A DNA stretch of 64,000 bases from Treponema zioleckii (GTDB lineage Bacteria; Spirochaetota; Spirochaetia; Treponematales; Treponemataceae): positions 84,660 to 148,659 of the forward strand of contig NZ_JPUF01000002.1 in NCBI RefSeq assembly GCF_014737315.1, written 5' to 3'. Position 1 is the first letter of the stretch. Every line of letters begins with the position of its first letter. Below the pieces are notes generated by a model. The model ran no database searches. It was not told the DNA's origin and saw nothing but the letters and a program-made list of their open reading frames with translations. Below are positions 7,662 through 16,579 of the stretch, piece by piece. Made by a program: the position numbers and the translations under genes.

Positions 7662-8414
7662 ATGAAAAAGTTTTCGAAATTAGCAATTATGGGTGGTGCA
7701 TTGGCACTTTTACTTTCGTTCGGCTTTGTTTCTTGCTCGGATTCAGGCAGCGACGATTCTCCTGATACAAGCAAGAGTGCTGTAGAGACAAAAGCTACGG
7801 CAAAGACATATAGCTTTGCAGGCGGAACAAATGGTGTCGTTCTTGCAGACTTAGATGGATGGGATATGGCAACAAAAGATGTAATCTCATCTCCTGTAGC
7901 TTCTACCGCAACTGAAAAGACACTTTCTAACGGTGCTGTTCTTCATTGGAAAGGTGCAAAAGTAGGAACTTTTCGTTTCCGTTCAACACATGATGCAAAT
8001 GCATCTTTGACAGAAGAAATTGCAAATGCAGCGACTGCCCTCAACTACAACGGTGGTTTGACAGACGGTGACTTGTTGAGCGGCGTTGACCTCTCAACTG
8101 TTGACCGCTATGTTGAGATTTCTGTTGACGGAGCTGGCACAGTAACTGCAACGGTCGATTTCAAAGGTGCAAAAGAATCTGATAATCCAACAGGTGGCCC
8201 TTTCAAAGCAGCTTTCGTAGACAAAGACGGAACAGTTCTTGGAACAGTTGCTTCTGATGAGGTTACCGCAAGCTCAAAAGATGTAACTATTACAGGTTCA
8301 GTCAGTGCAGCAGGCTCTGTTTACCTCGTATTCAGCCGTAACGGTGCGAAGAAAGGTTCAAGCGGAACAGGCGGATTGGATGTAAAGACAATCGCTGTAA
8401 CACCAGCTGAGTAA
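7662..8414 (+). CDS. Exported lipoprotein of unknown function
   Basis: 250 residues. A lipoprotein signal peptide ends at lipobox FVSC (Cys25), followed by a short Ser/Asp-rich tether. The mature part is Gly/Thr/Ala-rich and predicted all-beta, with alternating hydrophobics and a 'VDRYVEISVDGAGTVTATV' type strand pattern, resembling a small jelly-roll or carbohydrate-binding fold; no family is recognised. The minus-strand relic just downstream has a similar composition and layout ('ASISVDVSAF', 'TYTLRFNWAA'), so the two may be paralogues. A ggggg ribosome-binding site precedes the ATG. The gene ends at a hairpin. Confidence 0.65.
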   Translation: MKKFSKLAIMGGALALLLSFGFVSCSDSGSDDSPDTSKSAVETKATAKTYSFAGGTNGVVLADLDGWDMATKDVISSPVASTATEKTLSNGAVLHWKGAKVGTFRFRSTHDANASLTEEIANAATALNYNGGLTDGDLLSGVDLSTVDRYVEISVDGAGTVTATVDFKGAKESDNPTGGPFKAAFVDKDGTVLGTVASDEVTASSKDVTITGSVSAAGSVYLVFSRNGAKKGSSGTGGLDVKTIAVTPAE

Positions 8415-8442
8415 TCACATATAATCTTTTACAAAAATAGCA

Positions 8443-8482
8443 AGGGCTTTCCTCAAATCGGGGAAAGCCCTGTCTGTTTTGT
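8443..8482 (+). terminator. Hairpin terminator after the lipoprotein gene
   Basis: Ten-base stem agggctttcc (8443-8452) with ggaaagccct (8462-8471), then a T-rich run. It lies between convergent units and could serve both strands. Confidence 0.65.
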
Positions 8483-8516
8483 AGCAGAAAAATCTACTAA
8501 GTTCAGACACTGGGTA

Positions 8517-9135
8517 TTAGTTGTTTGTCGCTGTGATTGCGAAGCTCGAAATACCGCCCTTCATATTCTTAATACCCTTGCCAGCTGCCATATCTTTTGT
8601 TGCAGCCCAGTTGAAGCGGAGAGTATAAGTTCCAGCGGAAAGTTTTGTAGATGCGAGGGTTGCAGTCATTGCCTCTTTTGAGCCTTCACCCACATCACCT
8701 TTTGCAACCTCTGACGAAGAAGAATCAAGGATTACAATCTGTCCACCGAGGTTAGCAGATTGAGTATTGAAAGCACTAACATCAACAGAAATAGAAGCTT
8801 CAGTCGCAAGAGTGAATTTGTAGTCAACATAACCAACAACATCATTAGCCGAAAGTGCAGGTTTTGTAGAGTCATCTGTAGTACCAGCAATTACGATTCC
8901 GAATGAATCAGCTTTTGCATTTGTAGACGCCCAGGTGTAGTTGCATTTTTCCCATTTCGGATATCCATCTTTCAAACCGCCGAACTTATCAGATACATAT
9001 CCGCCAGCCACAGCTTCCTGAACATCTGTGAACACATCTGTTGTCTTGGAAAGAGAGAGTAGGTATATTTTCTTCTGAAGAGCCATCATAACTAAGGACG
9101 ACAGAACCGCCGTTATCGGAAGTACGCGAATTTGG
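8517..9135 (-). pseudogene. 5'-truncated, frameshifted lipoprotein relic
   Basis: From about 9055 down to 8517 the minus strand encodes a convincing beta-rich exported domain of about 180 residues ending ...AITATNN, similar in flavour to the lipoprotein at 7662. Upstream, a different frame (9055-9135) encodes SDNGGSVVLSYDGSSEENIP, which looks like the tether of the same lipoprotein. The two frames meet at a CT-dinucleotide run (about 9049-9060 on the plus strand), and a two-base change there would join them. No start codon or signal peptide remains: the frame hits a stop at 9136-9138, and the ompA-like gene begins at once on the other strand. Confidence 0.6.
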
Positions 9136-9193
9136 TTATTTATCTGATTCGTGAGTGAAAAGGTTTTTCGTGGGATTGTCCGATAAATTTCGT

Positions 9194-10810
9194 ATGAAAA
9201 GATTTCTGTTGAATATGATTTTTTTTGGATTTGTCGCGGCTTTTGCATGGAGCGAGGTTTCGCTCAAATATTCTGGTTCGGGCGGATATTCGCTTGTGGA
9301 GCGGACGAATCTTCGGCGATACGAGAACGGCAAATATGTTGGGCTTACAAGCCGTGAGGTTCGTTCGTTCATTTCGCCTGCGGACTCGTATGATGAGTCT
9401 AAGAGCGGCGAATTGTGGTTCGACGGAAATTTTTATGTTTCTCAGGACACTGTTAGAAATCAAAAAGTAGTCAGCACGGGAATACATGATTCAATTTCTT
9501 CTATATTCTATATTGGTTCGGACGGAAGAATGACTATGTACGAAGATCATGGTTTTCCGTCGTTCAGGAGTTTTCCTGCGTATTCGGCAGAGCCAGTTAA
9601 AATCGGGGATTCTTGGACGAGCCAGGCGGAGCGTGCTGTAGACCCAATGAACAGCGGCATTTTTACGAAAATCCCGGTGCTCGTTCAGTACACGCTTGTT
9701 GGCGAGGAAGTTTTTAAGGGCGAAGAGGTTTACCGCATAAAAGCGATTTGGCAAACGAATTATAATTTGCGGAATCAGGATTTTGCGGGAGACAAAAATT
9801 TAAAAAAGGCTCTTGGCGGTCACAAAGCGGACATTATCGTTTTAAAAAAGAGCGGTCAGCCGTTTATGATTCTTGATAATGTTGACGAGACGTTTTTTTA
9901 TGATGACGGAATGCAGGTGAATTTTAAGGGAACGATAACGATGTTCACGGAATTTCCGGCGGCACTTGACCGTGACAAGTTGATTCCTGCACTTAACCGT
10001 ATTGCGAGCGAGAAAAAATCTGGGCGTAAGGCAAAGGCTCTTGGCGGCGGAAGCGTGGGCGCAATAACCACTGTGAACCATGGCGAGAAAAATGCTGATG
10101 AAGGAAAGAATGCCAAAACAGAGGAAGAAGAAAGGAAAGCCGATTCTTTTGTGCAGGTGAGTGAATTAAAAAATTCGAAAGTTGATGAAAAACAAGGTGC
10201 ACAAAGGGAAAGTAAGTTAAAATCCGAGGAAAAAAATGCTTCCGAGCTTAAAAGTGAATTTTCTTCGGGGGAGAAAAAACAAAAATCTTCTGAAAAATCA
10301 AATCAAAAAATAAAGTCTAAGACGCGGGATGAGCAAATTTTGGAGGCTGAAGAAAAGATTCGTTCGCGAAAAACCGGGGAACAAGCCCTTGATACGTTTG
10401 ATGCCGGAGTTGCGGTTCAGCTTGAAAGTGCGAAGAACGACATGATTTTTGAGGAAACGGATTCGGGCTTGCGGCTCAGGATTCAGAATATCAACTTTCA
10501 GGCGGACAGCGCGGAGCTGATTTTGGGCACGGAAGGAAGCCGTCTTGATGACGTTGCGAAAGTTTTGAAAATGGCTCCGAATTCCAAATTTTTGATTGAG
10601 GGGCACACGGCGTCGGTGGGTAAACCTTTAGGCGAGCAGATTCTTTCGGAGCAGCGGGCCAGAAAAATTGCAAACGAGCTTGTAAACCGTGGCGTTAGTG
10701 CGGACAGTTTTATTGTTCGCGGTTGGGGCGGCAAAAAGCCTTTAATGCCGAATGACACCGCGGCGGGGCGTTCGATGAATCGTCGCGTGGAAATTACGAT
10801 TCTTGAATAG
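9194..10810 (+). CDS. OmpA-family peptidoglycan-binding protein with large N-terminal domain
   Basis: 538 residues from the ATG at 9194, where a signal peptide begins (MKRFLLNMIFFGFVAAFAWS); the in-frame GTG at 9155 would bury it. Residues ~20-290 form an unassigned secreted domain with many beta-strand patterns. A Lys/Glu/Ser-rich linker follows (~300-400). The last ~115 residues are a standard OmpA C-terminal domain, with NINFQADSAEL, IEGHTASVG, LSEQRARKIAN and the RSMNRRVEI end motif that grips diaminopimelate in peptidoglycan. It is likely a periplasmic or outer-membrane protein tied to the cell wall. Its upstream region is cut into by the lipoprotein relic. Confidence 0.85.
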   Translation: MKRFLLNMIFFGFVAAFAWSEVSLKYSGSGGYSLVERTNLRRYENGKYVGLTSREVRSFISPADSYDESKSGELWFDGNFYVSQDTVRNQKVVSTGIHDSISSIFYIGSDGRMTMYEDHGFPSFRSFPAYSAEPVKIGDSWTSQAERAVDPMNSGIFTKIPVLVQYTLVGEEVFKGEEVYRIKAIWQTNYNLRNQDFAGDKNLKKALGGHKADIIVLKKSGQPFMILDNVDETFFYDDGMQVNFKGTITMFTEFPAALDRDKLIPALNRIASEKKSGRKAKALGGGSVGAITTVNHGEKNADEGKNAKTEEEERKADSFVQVSELKNSKVDEKQGAQRESKLKSEEKNASELKSEFSSGEKKQKSSEKSNQKIKSKTRDEQILEAEEKIRSRKTGEQALDTFDAGVAVQLESAKNDMIFEETDSGLRLRIQNINFQADSAELILGTEGSRLDDVAKVLKMAPNSKFLIEGHTASVGKPLGEQILSEQRARKIANELVNRGVSADSFIVRGWGGKKPLMPNDTAAGRSMNRRVEITILE

Positions 10811-10918
10811 AATTTGCAGAAAAATCTGAACGTTGAATTTGGCTAAAATCTATGATAAAATCTTGTGCATTTGTTCTTTTGATGATACAAGTGCCTATTA
10901 TTTAAACAGGAGCTTTTT

Positions 10919-12151
10919 ATGAAAGTCGTTGTTATTGGTGCTCAGTGGGGAGATGAAGGAAAAGGTAAAATCGTTGACTACCTTGCGGAAAATGCAAAAT
11001 ATGTTGTTCGCTATGCGGGCGGTCCTAACGCTGGTCACACGATTGTTGTTGACGGAAAACAGTACGCGCTTCATCAGGTTCCGTCAGGAATCCTCTATTC
11101 AGACAAAGCAGTTTTCCTTGGTGCCGGAATGGTAATCGACCCAGAGGCTCTTTTCAACGAACTTCAAATGCTCAAAGACAACGGAATTGATTGGGAAGGA
11201 CGCGTTTTTATTTCTGACCGCGCACACATCATTCTTCCACGATACCGCCAGATGGACAAAGACCGCGATGCGGCTCGCAAACGTCCGATTGGAACTACCG
11301 GCCGCGGAATCGGAATCACTTATTCAGAAAAAGCACAGAGAGACGGTCTTCGCCTTGCAGATTTGGACTGGAAACAGAAAATGGACGAATTTGAAGGCGA
11401 GGATTTGGAATACCTCAACAAATACAAAGACAGACTGATTGAGATGCGTGTTGATTTGACCGCAAAAATGTACGAATACCGAAACGAGAATATTCTTTTT
11501 GAGGGCGCTCAGGGTGCAATGCTCGACATTGATTCTGGAACTTACCCTTACGTTTCTTCGGGTGCATCTTGTGCTGCCGGTGCTGCAACAGGATGTGGAA
11601 TTGGTCCGCACGACCTTGACCAGATTCTTGGAGTGTTCAAGGCTTACGAGACTCGCGTAGGAAACGGTCCGATGCCTACAGAATTCAATGACGACGATGA
11701 AGCGGAAAGCGAGCTTTGCCGTACTGTACGCGAGACGGGGCGAGAATATGGCGTTACGACTGGTCGTGCCCGCCGTTGCGGTTATCTTGACTTGGTTGCA
11801 TTGCGTTACGCTTGCCGAGTAAATTCTTTGGATTCCCTCGTGCTAACTCACCTGGACATTTACGACCCGATGGAACAGATTGAAGCGTGCGTGGCTTACG
11901 ACATCAACGGTAAAATCGTAACAGACTTCCCGGCTGGTGTTGAGGACATGGAGAACGCAAAGCCGGTTTTGAAGAAATTCAAGGGCTGGAAAACTTCACT
12001 CAAAGAAATCCGCGAGTACGACAAACTTCCTGCCGCTGCACGTGACTACGTTGAATTCATTGAAGATTACTGTAACACAAAAGTAGGAATCATTTCCGTA
12101 GGATATGAGCGTGATGAGACGTTTATCCGAAAGAATCCGTGGCAGAAATAA
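10919..12151 (+). CDS. purA: Adenylosuccinate synthetase
   Basis: 410 residues, slightly shorter than the ~430 of E. coli. It has the GTP-binding GAQWGDEGKGK at residues 7-17, the GGPNAGHT loop, and IGTTGRGIG, the IMP-binding region. It joins IMP and aspartate using GTP to make adenylosuccinate, the first committed step to AMP, in the cytoplasm. The ATG is preceded by aacaggagc. It stands alone as a transcription unit; purF lies 28 kb away, so the purine genes are dispersed. Confidence 0.95.
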   Translation: MKVVVIGAQWGDEGKGKIVDYLAENAKYVVRYAGGPNAGHTIVVDGKQYALHQVPSGILYSDKAVFLGAGMVIDPEALFNELQMLKDNGIDWEGRVFISDRAHIILPRYRQMDKDRDAARKRPIGTTGRGIGITYSEKAQRDGLRLADLDWKQKMDEFEGEDLEYLNKYKDRLIEMRVDLTAKMYEYRNENILFEGAQGAMLDIDSGTYPYVSSGASCAAGAATGCGIGPHDLDQILGVFKAYETRVGNGPMPTEFNDDDEAESELCRTVRETGREYGVTTGRARRCGYLDLVALRYACRVNSLDSLVLTHLDIYDPMEQIEACVAYDINGKIVTDFPAGVEDMENAKPVLKKFKGWKTSLKEIREYDKLPAAARDYVEFIEDYCNTKVGIISVGYERDETFIRKNPWQK

Positions 12152-12183
12152 AATATCCTGTCACATAAAATAGCAAGTAAATT

Positions 12184-12220
12184 GTCACCCCGAACATTTT
12201 GATTCGGGGTCTTTTTTTTA
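12184..12220. terminator. Hairpin with T-tract after purA (dispersed repeat acting as terminator)
   Basis: accccgaa..ttcggggt forms a stem at about 12187-12210, directly followed by eight T residues. The stem is a variant of the dispersed hairpin family, recruited as a purA terminator. Confidence 0.65.
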
Positions 12221-12300
12221 CAGCCCTTGCCGTGCTCGACAACGGCACACGTTTTTGGCCTGCAAAATAGAAAAATTAAAATCCGTTCTGGTAATTTGTT

Positions 12301-12360
12301 GTCATTCTGAACTTGATTCGGAATCTCTAAATGTAGATGATGGAACGAGTTCAGCATGAC
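12301..12360. repeat. Dispersed 'gtcattctgaac' hairpin repeat
   Basis: Begins gtcattctgaacttgattcgg and ends gagttcagcatgac, so the ends are inverted copies of each other (gtcat-ctgaac against gttcagcatgac). It is about 60 bp long and lies in the purA to M15 peptidase gap. Confidence 0.6.
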
Positions 12361-12414
12361 AATAGGTTTTGGTTTCGACTTCGCTCAATCACCGCGTTTG
12401 TGTGATGCAGATTG

Positions 12415-13316
12415 TTAGTTGATGTTATTGTACTTAATCAGTTCCGGGCGGTATTCAAAGTGCATGTTATCCCAGATTGCCCACTTTCCGCCCCAGATGA
12501 ATCCTTCGCTTTCAAATGCCTGAATTACTTTTTTTGGCGGCATCCATCTTGCGCTCAATTTTGTCATAATCCACTTGTCGCCTACGTTTTGTTTCGTCCA
12601 GCTCCAGAAAATTTCTTTTCCGCCGCGTTTTTTCGGAAGCACGTCAATTGCAATTCCGTAGCTGTGGAAGGATTTTCGTTTGGTGCCGGCGATAATTCTC
12701 CAATGATATGCGTCCGTGGACTTTAGGTTCGAGATGAACGCTCGAACTGCGGCATCGTTTTTTGCGTAGGCGAGTATTTTATTTTCAACTCGCTTGAGCG
12801 GGGCTTTTATGCGTTCGTGGATTCTCGTTTCTTTTTTTAAGAAAAATACTCCCGTGGTGTGCTCTACAAGAGATTCTTTGGTTTCTGCGGAATAAACGAA
12901 GTCAAAAAAGAATGTAGGCGCGCCAGGTCCGTCCTGACGGTTGCTTTCTGATGAATATTTTTTATTTCGTCTTTCTCTGCTTTTGTGAGTGATTTTGGGT
13001 CGCGGAGAGTTTTGCTGTATTCGTATAAAAGCGGCGTGTATTTTTTGATGTTTGCAAGTTCCTCTTTGGGAAGCATTCTGCTGTCAGCCCAATAAAAAAC
13101 TGCGGACTTTGTTTTTTTGCCGCCGAGCCATTTTGCCATTGTGAGTTCAAGTTTCCAGTCATCAAGTTTGTCATCGTAGTTTTCTTTAAAAGTGATGTCA
13201 GGATAGCTTTTTTCAAACATAATCAAATCCTTGGGAAGTTCCTTTGCGGATAAATTTGAAAAAAATCCGACGAATAAAAAAAAGACAAAAAAGACGGAAA
13301 TGCAAACTCTTTTCAT
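12415..13316 (-). pseudogene. Frameshifted M15 (VanY-like) D-Ala-D-Ala carboxypeptidase family protein
   Basis: The gene opens with a signal peptide (MKRVCISVFFVFFLFVGFFSNLSA), runs in one frame to about 12964, and then continues in another frame to the stop at 12415. The second part holds the M15 zinc signature: a WRIIAGT strand, then SFHSYGIAIDVLP (SxHxxGxAxD), and later NMHFEYRP with the third ligand His. The frames meet at a run of six T's (12958-12963, six A's in the gene); one extra base would restore an ~300-residue secreted peptidase acting on peptidoglycan stem peptides. Its start abuts the stop of the upstream gene, forming an operon with it. Confidence 0.75.
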
Positions 13317-13976
13317 TTAACGATTTTCAAACCCCTGCTGATTTTTATTTTCGTCAACTTTAGGATAAATCGAAATCCCTAAAATTTCCTGAGATTTTTG
13401 CATTGGTTTTGCAAGAAATAAAGAAAGGAGAGCCGATGCAGTCTTTACGATTTCTGATTTTGGTTCTGCAAGTTTAAGAACATCGATTTTCTGTTTTATG
13501 TAATCGCCCACAATTTCGACGGCTTCGTCATAATCGTCCTGCAGAATTGAAATGCGTGAACTGAAAACTATGTTCTGAACTCCGGCTGCGCTTCCGTAAA
13601 GTGAATTCAAATTGGTAAAGTCTGCAATGGTCGGAATGTGTGCTGAGTGGAGCAGAGAGCGGATTATGGAGCAATCCTGCTGGGAAGAAACGTTCAGAAA
13701 ATACTGGGATTTTTCGCCTTTCTGGGCGCGGATAAAGAAATCTTCCGAAAAATCAGTGTCGTTGCTTTCCTCAGAGTTTTCTTCTTCGGCAAAAGATGAA
13801 CTTTCCTGGCCTGACGGTTCCTTAAATTCAGCATCCATCAAATCTTCGATTTTTGTTTCATCTTTTTTGGTAAGTTTTTTTATCAGCCGGTAAATGAGGC
13901 CGATTACAACTATTGCAAGCGCAATCCGTGCGGTTGTGGGGTCGGTAATGTTTCCGTAACGCAATAACAAATTCAT
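13317..13976 (-). CDS. Membrane protein with DUF2007-like C-terminal domain
   Basis: 219 residues. A hydrophobic segment at about residues 17-33 is followed by an acidic Glu/Ser-rich linker. The domain at roughly 88-170 (SQYFLNVSSQQDCSIIRSLL...YDEAVEIVGDYI) resembles DUF2007, a small ferredoxin-like fold annotated as putative signal transducing. No enzymatic residues are evident. Its stop is directly followed by the start of the M15 peptidase gene, so the two are co-transcribed, perhaps with folD 75 nt upstream. Family assignment is tentative. Confidence 0.6.
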   Translation of the reverse strand: MNLLLRYGNITDPTTARIALAIVVIGLIYRLIKKLTKKDETKIEDLMDAEFKEPSGQESSSFAEEENSEESNDTDFSEDFFIRAQKGEKSQYFLNVSSQQDCSIIRSLLHSAHIPTIADFTNLNSLYGSAAGVQNIVFSSRISILQDDYDEAVEIVGDYIKQKIDVLKLAEPKSEIVKTASALLSLFLAKPMQKSQEILGISIYPKVDENKNQQGFENR

Positions 13977-14051
13977 TTTGTCTCCATAAAAGTATAGCCC
14001 GTTCCGGCTTTTTGAATTTTATTCAGCGTCAGCGGAACGGGAATTGTCATT

Positions 14052-14930
14052 TTATTTTTTAATGGAATTTTCGGCAGCTTCAAGTGTGTTGTAAATGAGC
14101 ATTGCGATTGTCATTGGACCGACTCCACCCGGAACTGGCGTAATGTAGCTTGCGATTTCTTTTAAGTCATCAAAATCAGCGTCGCCAATGAGTCTGAATC
14201 CGCTCTTTTTTGAAGCGTCTGGAATTCTGTTGACGCCGACATCAATTACGACTGCTCCAGGTTTTACCATTTCTTTTGTAAGTGTGTGCGGATGCCCTGA
14301 GGCAACAACGATAATATCAGCATTTTTTGTGAACGAACCAATGTCTTTGGTTCCTGTGTGGCAGATTGTTACCGTGCAGTTTGTCTCTTTGCGGGCAAGA
14401 AGAATTGAAACCGGCTTTCCGACGATGTTTGAGCGACCGATTACAACGGCGTGCTTTCCGCTGGTTTGGATTCCCATGCGTTTTAGAAGGACGATAATTC
14501 CGTGCGGCGTGCAAGGCAAGAAGCCCGGACGACCAATCATCATGTTTCCGACGCTCACCGGATGGAATCCGTCCACGTCTTTTGACGGGGCAATTGCCAT
14601 TATCACTTTGTCTTCGTTAATGTGCTTTGGAAGCGGAAGCTGAACAAGGATTCCGTGAACAGAATCATCTTTGTTGAGTTTGTCGATTAATGCGAGAAGT
14701 TCTTCCTCCGTTGTGTTTTCTGGAAGATTTTCGCTTCGGTCAACCATGCCGGCTTCTGCGAGAGCTTTTCTCTTTCCTGTTACATACGAAACCGAAGCCG
14801 GGTTTTCGCCAACAAGGATTACGGCAAGACAAGGATTTACGCCCTTTTCTTTAAGAGCCTTTACTTTTTCGGCAACGCCAGCCCGAACTTCGAGTGCGAT
14901 TGCTTTTCCATCGATGATTTGTGCGCTCAT
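14052..14930 (-). CDS. folD: Bifunctional methylenetetrahydrofolate dehydrogenase / methenyl-THF cyclohydrolase
   Basis: 292 residues, the usual FolD length. The catalytic YxxxK (Tyr49, Lys53 in YVTGKRKA), the GRSNIVGKP nucleotide loop and the [11 protein letters not shown]-terminal signature are all present. It interconverts 5,10-methylene-THF and 10-formyl-THF with NADP, feeding purine (purA, purF here) and formylmethionine synthesis. It is divergent from miaB across a 123-bp gap holding both promoters; 'aggtatgt' provides its ribosome-binding site. Confidence 0.95.
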   Translation of the reverse strand: MSAQIIDGKAIALEVRAGVAEKVKALKEKGVNPCLAVILVGENPASVSYVTGKRKALAEAGMVDRSENLPENTTEEELLALIDKLNKDDSVHGILVQLPLPKHINEDKVIMAIAPSKDVDGFHPVSVGNMMIGRPGFLPCTPHGIIVLLKRMGIQTSGKHAVVIGRSNIVGKPVSILLARKETNCTVTICHTGTKDIGSFTKNADIIVVASGHPHTLTKEMVKPGAVVIDVGVNRIPDASKKSGFRLIGDADFDDLKEIASYITPVPGGVGPMTIAMLIYNTLEAAENSIKK

Positions 14931-15053
14931 ACATACCTCTGTTATTGTATATAAGGAAGATTCTTAAATCTTACCGTAAAACAATGACTTGGGGGAGAGG
15001 CTTATTTTTTCTGCTTGGTTGAGGATTCTAATATTTTCGTATAGTATTAAGCC

Positions 15054-16451
15054 ATGACGTATTTTTTTGAAACTTATGGCTGCGAAATGAATATCGCAGA
15101 GTCTGCGGCAGTTGAGCAACTTTTTATTAGCCGTGGATGGAAAAAAGCAGAGCATCCTGAAACTGCCGATATGGTTATTATCAATACTTGTTCGGTTCGT
15201 GGTTCGGCAGAAAAGAGGATTTTTGGTCGTCTCGGATATTTTACAGGCTTAAAGAAAATCAGAAGCAAAGACCCGAATACAAAAGCCCGTCTTGATGACA
15301 TGAAACTTGCGATAGATTTTGTGGAGAAAAACGGTGTTGTGCCTCTTACCGTTGTTTTGATGGGCTGCATGGCGGAGAGACTTTTAAAGACTGTGCAGAA
15401 AGATTGGCCGGTTCTCGACTACGTTGTTGGAACTTTTGGAAAGCACCGTTTTGGCGAGATTATCGAAGCCGTTGAAGAAGGACGAAAGCCGTTCAAAATT
15501 GAGGAAGAAGAAGCCTATACTTTTGCAAAGACAAGCTATGAAGAAGCGGCCTTCTCAACTTTCGTGCCGATTATGCACGGGTGCAATAACTTCTGCACGT
15601 ACTGCATTGTGCCTTACGTTCGCGGACGGGAAGTTTCGCGCCCGCTGGACCAGATTCTGGCAGAAATTGACTTTTTGAGCGGAAGAAAGGTAAAAGAAAT
15701 CACTTTGCTCGGCCAGAACGTAAACGCATACCGTTGCATGGACGAAGACGGAAGCGAATTGAATTTTCCGAAGCTGCTCAAAAAAATCAGCGAGCACATT
15801 GACAAGACAAATTCTTCTATTAAGTGGATTCGATTTGAGTCTTCAAACCCGAACGATTTTTCGGACGAACTCATTGAAGTTGCGGCTCACGACAACCACG
15901 TCTGCCACGGATTCCACATTGCGGCCCAGCACGGAAGCACCGAAATCCTTAAGCGCATGAACCGCAAGAATACGCGTGACGAATTTATTGAGCTTACAAA
16001 AAAACTCCGCGCCGCAATGCCAGACGTTCAGCTTATCACCGATTTGATGGTTGGATTCCCTGGAGAAACGGAAGAGCAGTTTGAAGAAATCCTTACGATG
16101 ATGAATGAAGTAAAATTTGAAAGTGCGTTCATGTATTACTTTAATCCTCGCGAGGGCACTCCAGCCGCAAAATTCCCGGACCAGATTGACCTTGAAGTAA
16201 AAAAGGCCCGCTTGCAGAAGGTGATTGATTTGCAGCTCACTCACACGACGGAAGTAATGCAGAAGCGGGTAGGCGAAACAATCGACGTTCTTGTGGACAT
16301 TGTGAGCCGTCACGACGAAAGCGAGCTTTTGGGCAAAACTGAACAGAATGAACGAGTGGCATTTAAAGCCGACAAAAAACTCATCGGTTCGTTCGTAAAA
16401 GTTAAGCTCACAGGTCTGAGCGGAAACACGTTCCGCGGTGAATTAGTTTAG
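15054..16451 (+). CDS. miaB: tRNA-2-methylthio-N6-dimethylallyladenosine synthase MiaB
   Basis: 465 residues. The N-terminal UPF0004 domain carries Cys10, Cys46 and Cys105 for the auxiliary [4Fe-4S] cluster. The radical-SAM motif is HGCNNFCTYC (Cys177, 181, 184), and the C-terminal end is a TRAM domain. It adds a methylthio group to i6A37 in tRNAs reading UNN codons. Relatives RimO and MtaB share the layout; GCNNFCTYCIVPYVRGRE and a start at the YGCEMN motif favour MiaB. It is divergently placed from folD. Confidence 0.92.
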   Translation: MTYFFETYGCEMNIAESAAVEQLFISRGWKKAEHPETADMVIINTCSVRGSAEKRIFGRLGYFTGLKKIRSKDPNTKARLDDMKLAIDFVEKNGVVPLTVVLMGCMAERLLKTVQKDWPVLDYVVGTFGKHRFGEIIEAVEEGRKPFKIEEEEAYTFAKTSYEEAAFSTFVPIMHGCNNFCTYCIVPYVRGREVSRPLDQILAEIDFLSGRKVKEITLLGQNVNAYRCMDEDGSELNFPKLLKKISEHIDKTNSSIKWIRFESSNPNDFSDELIEVAAHDNHVCHGFHIAAQHGSTEILKRMNRKNTRDEFIELTKKLRAAMPDVQLITDLMVGFPGETEEQFEEILTMMNEVKFESAFMYYFNPREGTPAAKFPDQIDLEVKKARLQKVIDLQLTHTTEVMQKRVGETIDVLVDIVSRHDESELLGKTEQNERVAFKADKKLIGSFVKVKLTGLSGNTFRGELV

Positions 16452-16458
16452 TAAACCT

Positions 16459-16567
16459 GTCATTGTGCGGCGTGTGCTTGATGCACTGCAACCTTGCCGT
16501 GTTGTGTCATTGCCGTGCTTGACACGGCAATCTTTCACCCGCTTGCTTGTCTGTGTCTCGCAATGAC
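16459..16567. repeat. MITE-like inverted-repeat element between miaB and the MATE gene
   Basis: About 109 bp starting gtcattgtgcgg and ending gcaatgac, so the termini are inverted (gtcattg against caatgac). An internal hairpin attgccgtg..cacggcaat lies at about 16508-16532. The element ends right where the MATE ribosome-binding site (ggaggt) begins, so it supplies most of that gene's 5' leader. Confidence 0.6.
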
Positions 16568-16579
16568 GGAGGTGTTTCC

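Noticed and set aside
14188..14643. Antisense 151-codon frame over folD
   Set aside because: Complement of conserved folD codons; no independent support.
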